Positions 24,279 through 35,715 of a DNA stretch of 64,000 nucleotides are shown here, one piece after another. The first letter of the stretch is position 1. Each line of letters begins with the position of its first letter. The stretch is from Silurus meridionalis. Its lineage: Eukaryota; Chordata; Actinopteri; Siluriformes; Siluridae. The stretch lies in assembly GCF_014805685.1 (NCBI RefSeq), contig NC_060892.1, positions 13,224,990 through 13,288,989 on the forward strand. Direction: 5' to 3'. The notes under the pieces are model-generated. The model saw only the letters and a program-made list of their open reading frames with translations. It was not told where the DNA came from and made no database searches. The translations under genes were made by a program, and so were the position numbers.

Positions 24279-24363
24279 CTTTCTGAGCGCGTGCAGGCGC
24301 GAGCGAGCACGCAGAGGTGAGGCAGAGGAGAGAGAGGAGCACGCGCGCTCCCCGCTCCGCCAT
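24279..24363 (-). CDS. First coding exon with signal peptide, neogenin-like (tentative)
   Basis: On the minus strand an ATG in good context (G at -3, G at +4) opens 28 codons plus one base and ends at a strong donor, GTAAGT. The peptide MAERGARVLLSLLCLTSACS followed by LAPARAQK is a classic signal peptide: an arginine-bearing start, a leucine-rich core and a small-residue cleavage region (ARA-Q). The product is therefore secreted or a type I membrane protein. The opening MAERGAR...LLS resembles remembered neogenin (NEO1), a netrin/RGM receptor with Ig and fibronectin III domains. A very long first intron and the SCAMP2-like neighbour (both human genes lie at 15q24) fit. None of the Ig exons is in the window, so identity rests on a short divergent peptide; another receptor is possible. 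Its status as a signal-peptide exon is much firmer. Confidence 0.5.
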
Positions 24364-24950
24364 CACTTTTCAGCTCGGGCAAGAAATGTTTGTGTCGTTT
24401 CCAACCGAACGGCAAAAAAAAAGTCCAACCGTGAAGTCCGTGCTGAAAATCTGACCCTTCCGAAACCCGAGACCCCCCGTAAAACCCCCCACTCACCCCG
24501 CGCACTTCCCCAATCAAACAGTTCACCCCGCGCGCGCCTCCCGAACCATCCGCGAGCCGGGCAGTCCGCAAACAAGTCGCCCCGAGAAACAAGGAGCTGC
24601 CGGACGAAGCGAAAACTTCCGAGAGGCGAGGCGAAAAAAACCCCACAAAATCACATCAATCCATCCCGGCGGTGGTGCGATTCAGTGGAGCGAATCGCGA
24701 ACACACAATACCAAAGCTCAGCAATATGACAAAGTAGAGTTCCCAAAAAGAAAGCCGACCAGAAACTGTTTGGTTTTTTTTTTTACCCCGAGAGCAATCT
24801 GAGCAAAATGCCCCGGCTGGGTAAGAGCGCAACAGCGGCGTAGAAAGGGCAGAATTCAGCCGGGATTCCCGGAAAACATGAACTGGAGTCTTACTCACGG
24901 AACATGGATTCACATGGAGAGCTGCAAACTGCGGCATTAAAGAACATCAG
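24280..24950 (-). promoter_or_regulatory. CpG-island promoter and 5' UTR
   Basis: This is the only clearly CpG-dense, GC-rich stretch of the window, with many CGCG words (24335-24345, 24495-24560) against an AT-rich background. It overlaps the signal-peptide exon and extends upstream on the minus strand. No TATA box is obvious; a CCAAT word occurs at 24511-24515. A consensus-like donor GTGAGTAA on the minus strand (24898-24891) might end an untranslated first exon. Start sites cannot be placed from sequence alone. Confidence 0.7.
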
Positions 24951-25420
24951 CTCAATAAAGTCAAGGGGGGGGGTACAGTAGATGTGTCATGATAAAGTAC
25001 ACTATTCCTGTAGTACAGTATACATACAATGCCAGAATATAACATATAGCTCACAGTAAGTGATAACAGGGACTAATGTCTCTAGAATGTTCCAAAACAT
25101 TGCATGTTAAGCTTAAAATATGACATTTTGTTAATAAAATAAATCAATAAATTAAAATGTGTATTTGTTAACACACAATTAACACACACTGTTGTAGCAT
25201 TATTAAGGGTAAAGTATTTCCTATCAACTTGTCATGTTTTTTACCTCACATATACAGTAGCTACCAAGCAAATGTCATACTTTTATAAAAATCAATTGAA
25301 AAAAATCAACCAAAATAATAGCAGAATGTTTTCTGACTCCGATCGCAGAGGTGTGATATCTGATTTAGTTTACTGTTTACCAAATTCCATCTTTTACACT
25401 CATCCAACAAACGTGAAGCG
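24951..25420. other. No gene seen; upstream flank
   Basis: AT-rich sequence with a run of nine G at 24966-24974. It separates the CpG island from the minisatellite. Confidence 0.35.
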
Positions 25421-25609
25421 GGAGTTTACTCTGTTCTCTATGGAGTTTACTGTGTTCTCTATGGAGTTTACTCTGTTCTCTATGGAGTTTACTCTGTTCT
25501 CTATGGAGTTTACTCTGTTCTCTATGGAGTTTACTGTGTTCTCTATGGAGTTTACTCTGTTCTCTATGGAGTTTACTCTGTTCTCTATGGAGTTTACTGT
25601 GTTCTCTAT
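25421..25609. repeat. Minisatellite, 21-bp unit x 9
   Basis: Nine tandem copies of GGAGTTTACTCTGTTCTCTA plus T, exactly 189 bp with no indels. The only variation is C or G at unit position 11, in the order C G C C C G C C G. Because 21 is a multiple of three, frames stay open on both strands (MEFTLFS on plus, and serine/asparagine- or histidine-containing heptads on minus). These are not evidence of genes. Confidence 0.97.
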
Positions 25610-25934
25610 GGTCACCCAGGCAATGCCTGAAGCTACATTTATGCAGCAGGTTGGTACTACTGCTAAATAACTTGGCGTTAGATTGGATGTGAGGCTGAAT
25701 TTGCCCGACCACTGATTTATGTGAGTGACAAACGAAAGTTTGTTCTCATACCACAAATTGATGGAAATGTAAATCATAGGTTAATGATTGAATACAGTTT
25801 CACATTGCTGAAATGTCGCGTATTCTAAATAGGAAGCATTTTATGACGGGTAATAAATATTATTTTAGTATAATTCATTTTACATGCATGTGGTTTGGGA
25901 TATTAGTGTCAACAGGAATATTTATTAGCCAGTC
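25610..25934. other. No gene seen
   Basis: Unique AT-rich sequence between the minisatellite and a Tc1-like relic. Confidence 0.35.
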
Positions 25935-26250
25935 TATACTATATAGACAAAAGTTTGTGGACACATAAGCATCACAGCCACATGTGATTGTTCAACATCA
26001 CATTCAAGATTTAGTCCCTACTTTGCTTTTATATTAAGCTTCACTTCTCTGGGATGTTTGCTCATTCAGTTTAGAAACAGGTTAGGTACTAAGGCCAGGT
26101 GAGAAGGTCTTGTGTTCAAATTCTTCTCAAAGGCTCTATGCAGGCCACTCAGTGTGTAGACTGCAATTGTACACATTGTCCAACCTGTGCCGACTGTAGA
26201 AGGAAGACGCAGATATGGGTGTAATGGTCAGATGTTTACATATAGAGTGA
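25935..26250 (-). mobile_element. Internally deleted Tc1-like element (family T)
   Basis: The left end reads CTATATAGACAAAAGTTTGT and GGACAC. The right end carries the inverted counterpart near 26213-26247 (ATATGGGTGTAATGGTCAGA). Between them are TTTAGTCCCTACTTTGC and CTTCTCTGGGATG, matching the remembered 3' part of a widespread fish Tc1-like family, read on the minus strand. Most of the transposase is missing, so this is a short non-autonomous derivative. The same family is seen at 31825-32650. Confidence 0.65.
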
Positions 26251-27006
26251 ATCAGAACTTAGGCACCAATAGTGGCATAATGTTTGATATCTGGGATGGT
26301 TTTGGTTTGTAGTTCTTTTACCCAGCAAAAGCAGCTGCAGCAAAATCTACTGAAAAAAAATAATTGCTAAAAAAGACAATGTGGCATGTTGTCACTCTAC
26401 ACTACACATTCATATCTAGAAAATTGACACTAGCTTAATCTCAGGTGTGTGAGCTCTGTCCTTACAGTAGAAATGGACTTCTCTGTAACCTTATTGTGGA
26501 ATAAAACAAGCTAAAGGCAAGATATGTTTAATCAAATCTATATTTCACTTCTCACCATTTTTATTATAGTTAAATTTTCACACCATTAATAAGTCAAAAT
26601 ATTAAGGTACAACGTCCCAGCGCAGTGTTTCCCAATCATGGTCCTGGACTTCACTATAAACAGACGTGTTTCTCTGCTCTAACACACTTCATTTATCTCA
26701 TTAGCAAATTAAAAAGCCTTTCTGGAGGTAGAATGGGTGTAACGGGAGTAGAGAAAACACTATAATGTTCATGGGAGCAGTGTGGAGTAGAAATCACTGT
26801 GATAGCACACACTGGTGTTCTTCATTAATTCGTGTCTTGTTCACTGATTACAGCTATGCTGCATTAAGAAAAAACAGCAGGCTGTTGATAAAATGCACTT
26901 GTGTTTTTTAATGTCATTAACCGACTTGCAAATGGTGCTTGATTTGCTGTGCTTTCTGTGCATTTCATTTAGTCGTTTATGAGATTAGGCTTTTCATATT
27001 TTTTGT
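26251..27006. other. No gene seen
   Basis: AT-rich, unremarkable; no repeat or exon recognised. Confidence 0.3.
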
Positions 27007-27515
27007 CTGTCAAGTCAAGTTTAGCAGACATTGTCTCAAAGCAGCTTAATTTAACAGTTAAGGTGAATGGTGTGTATTTATCCCTGATGAGCAGCCATGG
27101 TGACTGTGGCAAGGAAAAACTCCCTTAGATGTTATGAGGAGGAAACCTTGAGAGGAACGAGACTCAAAAGGGGAACCCTTTGGTGATATCAAGAGTATGA
27201 TTATAAATCTTTAAACAATACAGAACACTGGAGAGTGAGAACTAACATGAGTACTGGAATTTAAGATAATAAGCAATGTCTTATACAGTTATTTGAGATG
27301 ATGGAACCAGGAGCTACTGAGCAACTCATAGAATAGCTCAACATTTGAGATCATCATAGATCCAACACCAGCTTCTCCATGCCAGAGCCTTTAAACACTC
27401 AATGAGGTCCAGTGTCCAAACTCCACATGAGGTGGGATCCAAATGGCACTGGTATGTCTCTAGATGGTTCGGGATGTCAATATGTCCTCCAAATTTGCTT
27501 ACATTTGGAAGGGGT
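27007..27515 (+). repeat. Dispersed repeat family A, copy 1
   Basis: Begins TCAAGTCAAGTTTAGCAGAC and shares with copies at 31889-32328 and 35333-35715 a series of blocks: CATTGTCTCAAAGCAGCTT, GAGCAGCCATGGTGACTGTG, ACCTTGAGAGGAACGAGACT and AGGAGCTACTGAGCAACTC. The tail (27400-27515) extends further than in the other copies. It is a common teleost dispersed repeat as remembered; class not assigned. Confidence 0.8.
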
Positions 27516-27926
27516 TTGTCCACCTTGTTATATTATAGTGACCTCTTAAGATCGCCATCTGCTGGTGAAGTGGATTTTAAACTTTCTTTTTGTGTCAAGA
27601 TTTTTAGTTTTTTTAAATATTACATTTATCTATTTCTATATTTAATTGAGACACAATTTAAATCATTAGTAACTAATAATTATGTGAAGTCAAGGCAAAC
27701 ATGCCTTTTTTTGTTTTTTTAGTTTAGTTTGGACAAAGACACAGTTTGAGATATTTAATTGTAGTTACGTGCCATATAATCAGCTAGTTTGTGTATTTAA
27801 AGATGCATTTAGTGGAAAAGTGGTCCAGTAGTCTTAAAAAATAATTCTTCACTATCAACCAAAGGAAACACATGAGTAATTTATAATATAAATATAGAAA
27901 TATGTACGTATTTATGATATGCTTTG
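27516..27926. other. Short AT-rich spacer
   Basis: Lies between two repeats. It contains CGCCATCTGCTGGTG near 27553, a CTCF-core-like word common in fish repeats; nothing else was seen. Confidence 0.3.
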
Positions 27927-28542
27927 CAGTGGTGGACAGTTATGAAGTAAATGTAATTCTTTACTGTACTTAAGTAGTTCTTAAATATTTCCATTTAGGG
28001 ACACTTTTGCTTTAACGTCACTACATTTCAAAGTCAAATATCTTATTTTTGACTTAACTACATGTGTTCAATTATTTGTTCCTTTTTATTTATGAGTGGA
28101 TGAAAACTTAACTGGGTGAGCTTGGCGGTATATACTCGAATATACAGTTTAGCATCAGGTAAACATCAGGCAGAACATTTCGAGAGGAATAAATGATGGA
28201 AGAAACCCCTGACTCGAACTTTCCACAACACCTGTCGGGTACTTGATAATTGTAATAGAAATCAATCAGTGTTTGACTCATTAATATCATTCTATTAATA
28301 GATAACATAACATAAGAGTCTTATTTACATAAACTGAGTTGATTAAGCAAAACCCTTGTGATAAAAATGATAATAGAACATTATAGCCATAATAAATCAT
28401 ACTTTGGATACTTAAATACCTTTGTACTTTTACTCAAGTGAAAGTTTAAATGGAACACTTTTACTTTTACTGGAGTTATATTTTACCTACTGTATCTCTA
28501 CTTTAACTCAAGTACAGGGTTTGTGTACTTCGTCCACCACTG
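27927..28542 (+). mobile_element. Non-autonomous hAT element (family C), copy 1
   Basis: Starts CAGTGGTGGACAGTTATGAA and ends with the inverted ACTTCGTCCACCACTG. The flanks ATGCTTTG (27919-27926) and ATGCTTAG (28543-28550) form an 8-bp target duplication with one mismatch, the hallmark of hAT elements. There is no transposase; the interior has repeated ACTTTTACT / CTCAAGT words typical of Tol2-like short elements. It is closely similar to 62664-63342. Confidence 0.88.
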
Positions 28543-31367
28543 ATGCTTAGCAATTTGTGCTAATTTGTTCATTGGGGCAGTGTTTTTTGTAATTCCAATT
28601 AGAAGTTAGAGGTTTTGTGTCTTAGCAATGTGTACAGATTTCTAGTGCAATTAAAGTGTTGTTTAATTTAATCAAGCATATGGTATAACATTTATGGTTT
28701 GCTGTTAGCTTCTAAAAACAAAAGACACCATCTTTTTTGTTTTCACACTCAACATTTTTCCAGTGTTGTTTCCTGTCAATATTTCAGAATGCAATGCATC
28801 TATACAACATACAACTAGTTTGGCTAGTTAGAGATCTATGAGTCGGAAACTGTACTGGTCTTGTCATATTAGTATGAAATCTGATGCAATGGAAGCAGAG
28901 TATTTAGGAGGTGAGAGAGCTGGACAGATTACATGACAAGTTCTGCTGGATCAATGTCTTTAGATATAGAGAGCCAAATCTCATTACTATCAGCAAGTAG
29001 ACAAATTGCATTGTGGTTAATAAAGGAAACGATTTAAACACCAAATATTGTGTCAGGCTAGCAAAATGAAAAAAATTCAAATTTTCGGATCACTCTAAAC
29101 AATATAAAAGTCTGAAATTCTTATTCATGACTATGCAACTGCCATGAATCCAAAACATCAACATGCCTTGAGACAGTCTTTCAGGCACATGAATCAAGGT
29201 AGCTGGATTTAATAACATGGTTCAGTATTACACTAATTTGAGAGGATTCTTTGATCAGTGATCTGATGTTGTTGAAGTCGAATCCTTAAAAGCAGGAGGA
29301 TGAACCGATTTTTTTCTCTTTAGTGCTACAGACTGAAGTGCACTTGTATACGCCACACACCCAGTTCTTTCTCTAGGCACACATAGTGTTCTTTGATAAG
29401 TGGACAAGTGACAGTAATAATTTGGCCATCAATCATTTAGATTGAATGTTCAGTGGAGATAAAAATGATACTAACTGGAATCATTTAGCAAAAGCCCTGA
29501 GAAATGTGTAGCCATGTAATTTATTATTTCCCGTCCTATCACCGTCCTGAAAGTTCAAATTAAATTTCTCCTTAATGCTCTTTAACTCCTAGCTTATTAT
29601 TCAGTGAATCATCATAATCATCTTTTATGAATCATCTTTTATTAATATACAGTAGTTTTAATAGTTTTGTACATACATGCCTATATTGCACAAAAACTGC
29701 ACATCTTGCACACAGCTACACTTCAACAGTCATACTGTTTCAGCCTTTTGTAATGTAAATGTTGCTGTACATTCGATATTATTTTACAGAAATTCTATTT
29801 TATTCTCTTGTATGTTTTATTCCTTTTGTTCAAGTTAAATTTATTATTATGCACTTTTAATCTTAAACTTTATTTATTTTTTTCGCTTGTCACAGATCAG
29901 TCATTAAAAGCAGTTCACTGCACAACTATGTACTGTATAGTTGGAAAACTTTTATTTATTCAGTGGCTATTATAAATGATCACTTATCCACAGTAAAACT
30001 AATAAGAAAGGAAAGAGAAAAGTAAGCCTTGACCTTCAAGTAGATCCCTGGGTTTATCTCTGTTTATGTAAAAAAAAAAAACATTTTGCATTCTGAAGTC
30101 TATCAAAAAAGATAAGATCTGTCTATTGTTTTGCTGCCGGGTGATAACCAGATGATAAACACAGAAGCCCTTTTTAAATGCTTTACCTTTCTACATCACA
30201 GATGGTGAGCAGCCATCCAAGATAATCAGCAGTCCATGACATCTAATAAATATACTTTTAGTAGGATTCATCTTTTGGGATTTTAGTGTCAGCATGAATG
30301 TTTGTCAGCCAGCATACATCTATCCACACCAAGAACCCCTGAAAATTCTGTTAAGTAGAGATTAATAAACAATGAAACATGCTGTTATAAGATTCACCAC
30401 AGATAGCATTGTGTGAGGAAGCATAGTTAGAACTTAGATGTAACTTACGATGGAATAGTAAGTCCGTTATTCTATATTATAGAATAACAGATCGTCCCAG
30501 AAATCTTTCAATCCTTTTACAACACAGCAATTTTTCACTGGCTACAAAAGTAATTTAATTAGAGACTGCTGATAGCTTACATTATAGCAGCTTCAAACAG
30601 TCTTATGATGGTACAGAGGAAACGCAAAGTTCAATGTGAAGACGTTCCTATGTCTGAAAATCTCAAGCAGCATCTTTACCAACCAAGAGTTTACCAGAGC
30701 TGAGGTAAAAAACGATATAAAATAAAATGTATGATTCTTTTTTACAACTAGTCTATGCACATTACTATCTACTGGCACCAGGCACAATAGCCTTAGGCAT
30801 GAGGCAGATGAAGGAAAGGACAAATCAGCACCACTGAGATGAGAGGCTTTTCAGCTGAGCAGTGAAACAGGTGGTGATTATGGAGGCAGAAGCACTAGAA
30901 CCATTCCAGTATGTTCTCTCTCCATAAAGCAGACATGGATCCCAGAAAACGACTTGCTACCTGGACAAAGAGTCTTTCATGAACATGTGAACAACGAGGC
31001 CTCACTCAGCGCCTGGCTTCTGCAAACTGAGACACTGATACTTTGGAGACCCAAAGACTGTGACACATAGTCCAGTGAGAAAGTACACAATAACCTAGCA
31101 GTGTTACTTTTATTATTTTTCTCACTAGTGGTGGAAGGATTACAGCGTATGGCTGCCAAAGCAGTGAGGATTATAGGGATCATTACTGCTTTCGAAAACA
31201 CACGCGGAATTAATCTGATCATGGTAAGCACAAAAACCCTATTAATTTAGGCAAGATTATCTCGTCATGGATGAGGACATCATATGTCACAGGGACAGAA
31301 ATGTGTTTAACAGCAAATGTTCTTGCTTGTTATCTCCATCTTTATTCATATATTATTGGAAGGTAAA

Positions 31368-31372
<5 letters not shown>
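28543..31372. other. No gene seen
   Basis: AT-rich intergenic sequence. A 23-bp perfect palindrome (GTTATTCTATA-T-TATAGAATAAC) lies at 30466-30488. The minus-strand open frame at 30593-30823 has no recognisable content. Confidence 0.35.

Positions 31373-31454
<82 letters not shown>
31373..31454. repeat. Compound (AC)n(AT)n microsatellite
   Basis: About 28 AC units (31373-31429) pass directly into about 12 AT units (31430-31454). Confidence 0.95.
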
Positions 31455-31686
31455 CACCTGCTATCTTACATAGCAAAAACCTCCATTTCCTTGGATGTCC
31501 TTGCTTCTGTCACCATCTGTAATAAACATATGCCACTCACCCTCTAGGATACATAATGATACATAAGCACATTTTTAGTGCCACAACATCAGCACTTTTT
31601 CTAACTTGCTGTTTTTTTTTTTCACGCCTAAGGCTTATGTTTTAAACACGAACGAAATAAAGAAAATAAAATGCGAAAAAGAAAAT

Positions 31687-31706
31687 AAATAATAATAATA
31701 ATAATA

Positions 31707-31778
<72 letters not shown>
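31687..31778. repeat. (AAT)n then (TA)n microsatellite
   Basis: Six or so AAT units followed by about 35 TA units ending at 31778, directly left of a Tc1-like relic. Confidence 0.93.
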
Positions 31779-31781
<3 letters not shown>

Positions 31782-31824
31782 GCTTGTACATGCTTTTGAA
31801 CTAAACTGTAAACTAAAACCAGCA

Positions 31825-31888
31825 GGACACCTTGTGAACATCACATTCCCAAAGCATGGCCATTAATATGGAGTTGTTTCCCCTTTGC
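31825..31888 (-). mobile_element. Tc1-like element (family T), left part, interrupted
   Basis: Reads GGACACCTTGTGAACATCAC and then CATTAATATGGAGTTGTTTC before CCCCTTTGCTAC. This is the 3' end of the family T element on the minus strand. The expected continuation (ATAACAGC...TTCTGGGAAGGC) appears only after 32326, beyond a family A repeat. Confidence 0.65.
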
Positions 31889-32328
31889 TACAAGTCAATT
31901 AAGTCAAGTTTATTTCTATAGCGCTTTTCACAACAGACATTGTCTCAAAGCAGCTTGACAGAAATCAACAGTTAAGGTAAAAGATGTGTATTTATCCCTA
32001 ATGAGCAGCCATGGTGACAGTGGCAAGGAAAAACTCTTTTAGATGTTATGAGGAAGAAACCTTGAGAGGAACCAGACTCAAAAGGGGAACCCATCCTCAT
32101 TTGGGTGACATCGAGTATGATTATAAATCTTAAAAACAATATAAAAGCACCAGGGAGGGAGAACTACCATGAGCATTGGAATGTAAGATTATAAGTAATG
32201 TGCTTTCTACTGTCTTATACAGTCATTTGACGTTATGGAATCAGGAGCTACTGAACAACTCTAAAATAGCTATAAAATAGCTCAACATCTGAGATCATCA
32301 TAGATCCCACACCAGCTTCTCCATATAA
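31889..32328 (+). repeat. Dispersed repeat family A, copy 2 (inserted in a Tc1 relic)
   Basis: Shares all the main blocks of copy 1, including GAGCAGCCATGGTGACAGTG and ACCTTGAGAGGAACCAGACT, and ends with CACACCAGCTTCTCC. Its left boundary interrupts the family T element after TTTGCTA and its right boundary returns to it at ATAACAGCG, so it must be the younger insertion. It contains ATAGCGCTTTTCACAACAG near 31918, which copy 1 has lost. Confidence 0.8.
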
Positions 32329-32650
32329 CAGCGTTCTCTTTTCTGGGAAGGCTTTGGTACACAGCTGTAGAGATTTGTGCCCCATAACCTTCAAAAGCCT
32401 TTGGGAAGGTGAGTAATATTGTAAAGCAAAAAAGCCAACTATGCTCTAGTCAATGTTCTAAAGATGTTCAGCGGGGGTGAGTCAGGCTCTGAGCAGGACA
32501 CTCGAATTCTTCTTTACTAACTTACAAAAATGTTATATTATGGAGCTTAATTTTTGAACATGAGCATTGTCATGCTGGAACAGGTCTGGGCCTTTTAGTT
32601 ACAGTAAACGGAAATTGTAATCAGAATACAAAGACAATCAGTCCAATGTT
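32327..32650 (-). mobile_element. Tc1-like element (family T), right part
   Basis: Continues the element begun at 31825: TTCTGGGAAGGCTTTGG (32344), GATGTTCAGCGGGGGTGAG (32464), CAGGACACTCGAATTCTTC (32494) and GCATTGTCATGCTGGAACAG (32564). On the minus strand the last encodes the transposase block around the second catalytic Asp (the HDN region). Frames are broken and the 5' end is missing beyond about 32650. Confidence 0.75.
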
Positions 32651-33703
32651 GTAAATATAGATATTAGCTGTGTTTCGAAAAATTGCAAAAAAATTAAAAA
32701 ATGACTGATGTATTTAGATTATGAAGCATTTTTCTGAAAAGAAATTTCAGAGATATTGAGGATATCACAGGATGATGTAAAATCAGCTGGGCATCATGTC
32801 CTCATTATCTCTTGAACACTGACTTCTTTCCCTTCATAGCAGGAAAGCCAGACTTAAACATACTGCCCTCTTCAATATGAGCCATAATAAGCCAATAGTC
32901 TGCCCTAATTGGTCCTCAAATTATTTTGTAGCAAAATAATACCGTATAAAAAGAACCTACATTCGTCACCAGGATCTTTTTCATATGATCATGTTGATTG
33001 CCATGAATATCATGGATTATTAAGGACAGAGAAACAATGTCGCACATTATATGGATCCGAAGATAAAATGATGTAGCTGCATTTTACTGCAATTAAAATC
33101 CGAGCAGATGGAGATGCCATCTGCGCTCTAAAGACTCAACACTACTCTTATGCAGTGGTTCTCTTTATGCTGAAATGAGTGCGTCCTACGACCATCCAAC
33201 AGCAACAGGCAAATGTGTGAGATTAAAGGAGTAGGATATAAACTCCTGCCATTTATAACAACTTGTAAATGAAGAAAAAAAAAACACATTACACGTCTAC
33301 TTGTAGATTGCTGTGAAACAAAGCTTTCATATAAATCAGATGGCTAGCAGGGTTTTGGCTGACAAACGCAGAACAAGATAACATTTGATAAGAAATAGCA
33401 AGTGCCATATTTTATTTATTTCACTGTCTTTACTGAGGGGATTTTTTTTAGCAGACTGTAATGTTTTACCGATATGACGCATTCTTAAGGTGAAATGGCA
33501 GTGCAATAAAATTTCTAGTGTACAATAGCAGTGCTGTACTTTATTTGTTTGAGAGGGTCAACATGTCTCCATGTTGAGAGAAACACACATAGTGCAGTCG
33601 GAAATTACGGCCAATGCTTTTTGCCCAAAAAAAACACACAAATTACATCTATTTTCTGATCCTGCTGTCAATGTTATTGCAACTAAAACCAACATCACAT
33701 CCT
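32651..33703. other. No gene seen
   Basis: AT-rich, non-repetitive; no exon recognised. Confidence 0.35.
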
Positions 33704-34030
33704 ATACTGATCAGCCATAACATTAAAACCACCTGCCTAATGTTGTGTAGGTATCACTTGTGCCATGTGCCCTTTTTGACAGAGCCAACATTAACTTTTT
33801 CAGCAATATATACAAATCTCCTCTGTGTTTTTAGACCCAATGGGCTAGCCTTCACCATACAAGGCCTGCTGTTGGCAATTCCCAGTTGTCAAACCATCAC
33901 AATTTGTCCCTTTTCAAAGTTGTCCAGACACTTGCCCATTTCTCCTAATTCCACTGCATCAACCACTGTCTGATTTATATTTTCTGCCAAATATATTCCA
34001 CCACCTGATGTGTTGGTTGCTAGCTAAGTA
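33704..34030 (-). mobile_element. Tc1-like element (family P), internally deleted
   Basis: The left end ACTGATCAGCCATAACATTA and AAACCACCTGCC is the 3' terminus of a common fish Tc1-like family. From about 33855 the sequence is the reverse complement of that family's 5' region (CACAATTTGTCCCTTTTCAA, CACTTGCCCATTTCTCC). The catalytic middle is gone. The fuller relative is at 51105-52061. Confidence 0.7.
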
Positions 34031-35332
34031 GAATCGATACAAGCGAAATTAAATGGTCTCTCAGTGCTTATGTCCCCACATGCCCACTCAAACAACCCGA
34101 AATTGTCTAGAATAGCAAATAAGCAGGATGTGTTTGTACCTGTTTGATATATTTTTTAAAGATTGACATTATCTCCATTTAGAGCCTTGGTTGATTAATG
34201 TCCTATTACCACCATTAAATTGTTGTTTGATAGGTTGTCTATTACAGGCTTTGGTGAAAAAATAGTTTGCATCCACAACTCCATGTTGAAACTATTAAGA
34301 AGATTTTTTTCCTTCCACAGTGCATTCAGAGTTCAAGTCACAGTTCCTTGCAGAGTCTGTTGTCTATTGTCTATTTTACCAATCATCTAAGAATACTTCA
34401 ACATGTTTGCAAGACTATAGACAAATTTCACAATGTCATTTTACTGTACAATATTATTTGACTAGTTTGAGTTGTCCACAGCTGGTTGGTCTATCGCTAG
34501 TATAATGGTGGAAAGTCGGCTCTGAGACTCCTGTGCTTGCTCCTTCTATAAAAATGCAGCATTGCTTTTCTGTGGAAATCATGCCATGCTCATATGTCAA
34601 CCACCACGCTCAATAAGGCAAAGGAAACACATACTGGTTCAAACACAAGAAAGAAAACACTTTAACAACACAGAAACTCTGCTGATAAATCATACTGTAA
34701 TAAAGAATGTAGAACCGAGAAGCTTTGTTTCCTTTGAGATACAAACCTCAGAAAGGTCTGTGTGCCAGATGTGAAGCTCATGTTCTAAAACCATGGCTGT
34801 AAAAACAAAAAACAGAGGACACAGTAGACATTATACATAGAGATGAATGTGTTGTCAGGGTAAATGTATACAGTTTTGCTCTACAGCAATGCGAACGTTC
34901 CAGACAATTACATTTGTCACTGGTGTACTTCAGCATGTGGGGTGATAGCGAGACTAAACAGTCCAAACTAAGATAAATAAGCATGCATCAAATAGAATGT
35001 TTTAATATTTGTGTAACAGTCTGAGAAAATTATGAGTGTTGTGGCTGAAATAAGTAAGTGGAAAATCCATTTTTGGAACAGAATTGAGATTTTTTTGGAA
35101 GTATATAGATTAAGAGAGCATTAGTATACAATATTTGATGAAATAACATAGACATTTTATTTTCAGTCCATATTCTAATTTTGTTGTGGCATCTTTCTTA
35201 AAATGTGCCAGTTTAACAAACACTGTGCTACTAGAAGTCAATCTGCCTAAAGATTTAGTTCATATGCAGTTTCATCATGCTTTAATCCGGTTATCGGCTA
35301 GCAAAATTAGCAAACCTAATCAGTAAAGTTTG
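34031..35332. other. No gene seen
   Basis: AT-rich; short open frames only. Confidence 0.35.
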
Positions 35333-35715
35333 TCAAGTCAAGTCAAGTTTATCTCTATAGCGCTTTTCACAACAGACATTGTCTCAAAGCAGCTTTACAG
35401 AATTTTAAGAGTTAAGTTGAATGGTGTGCATTTATCTCTGATGAGCAAACCTCCCTTAGATGTAATGAGGAAGAAACCTTGAGAGGAACCAGACTCAAAA
35501 GGGGAACCCATCCTCATTTGGGTGACATCAAGTTTGATCATAAATCTTTCAACAGTACAGAACACTGGAGAGTGAGAACTAACATGAGTACTGAAGTATA
35601 AGATTATAAGTAAATGTTCTTTCTACAGTCTTCTACAGTCTATATGGTTATAAAACTAGGAGCTACTGAACTCAACATTTGTGATCATCACAGATCCAGC
35701 ATCAGCTTTTAACTA
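35333..35715 (+). repeat. Dispersed repeat family A, copy 3
   Basis: Opens with three TCAAG repeats, then TCTATAGCGCTTTTCACAAC and CATTGTCTCAAAGCAGCTTT. It shares ACCTTGAGAGGAACCAGACT and AGGAGCTACTGAACTCAACA with copies 1 and 2. It lacks the middle block around CAGCCATGGTGAC, so it has a small internal deletion near 35450. Confidence 0.8.

Noticed and set aside
25421..25609. CRISPR-like array
   Set aside because: Units are contiguous with no spacers, and the genome is eukaryotic; it is a minisatellite.
25272..25777. Overlapping open frames of 111-132 codons on both strands
   Set aside because: They come from the 21-bp minisatellite, whose period keeps frames open; no start, splice or family support.
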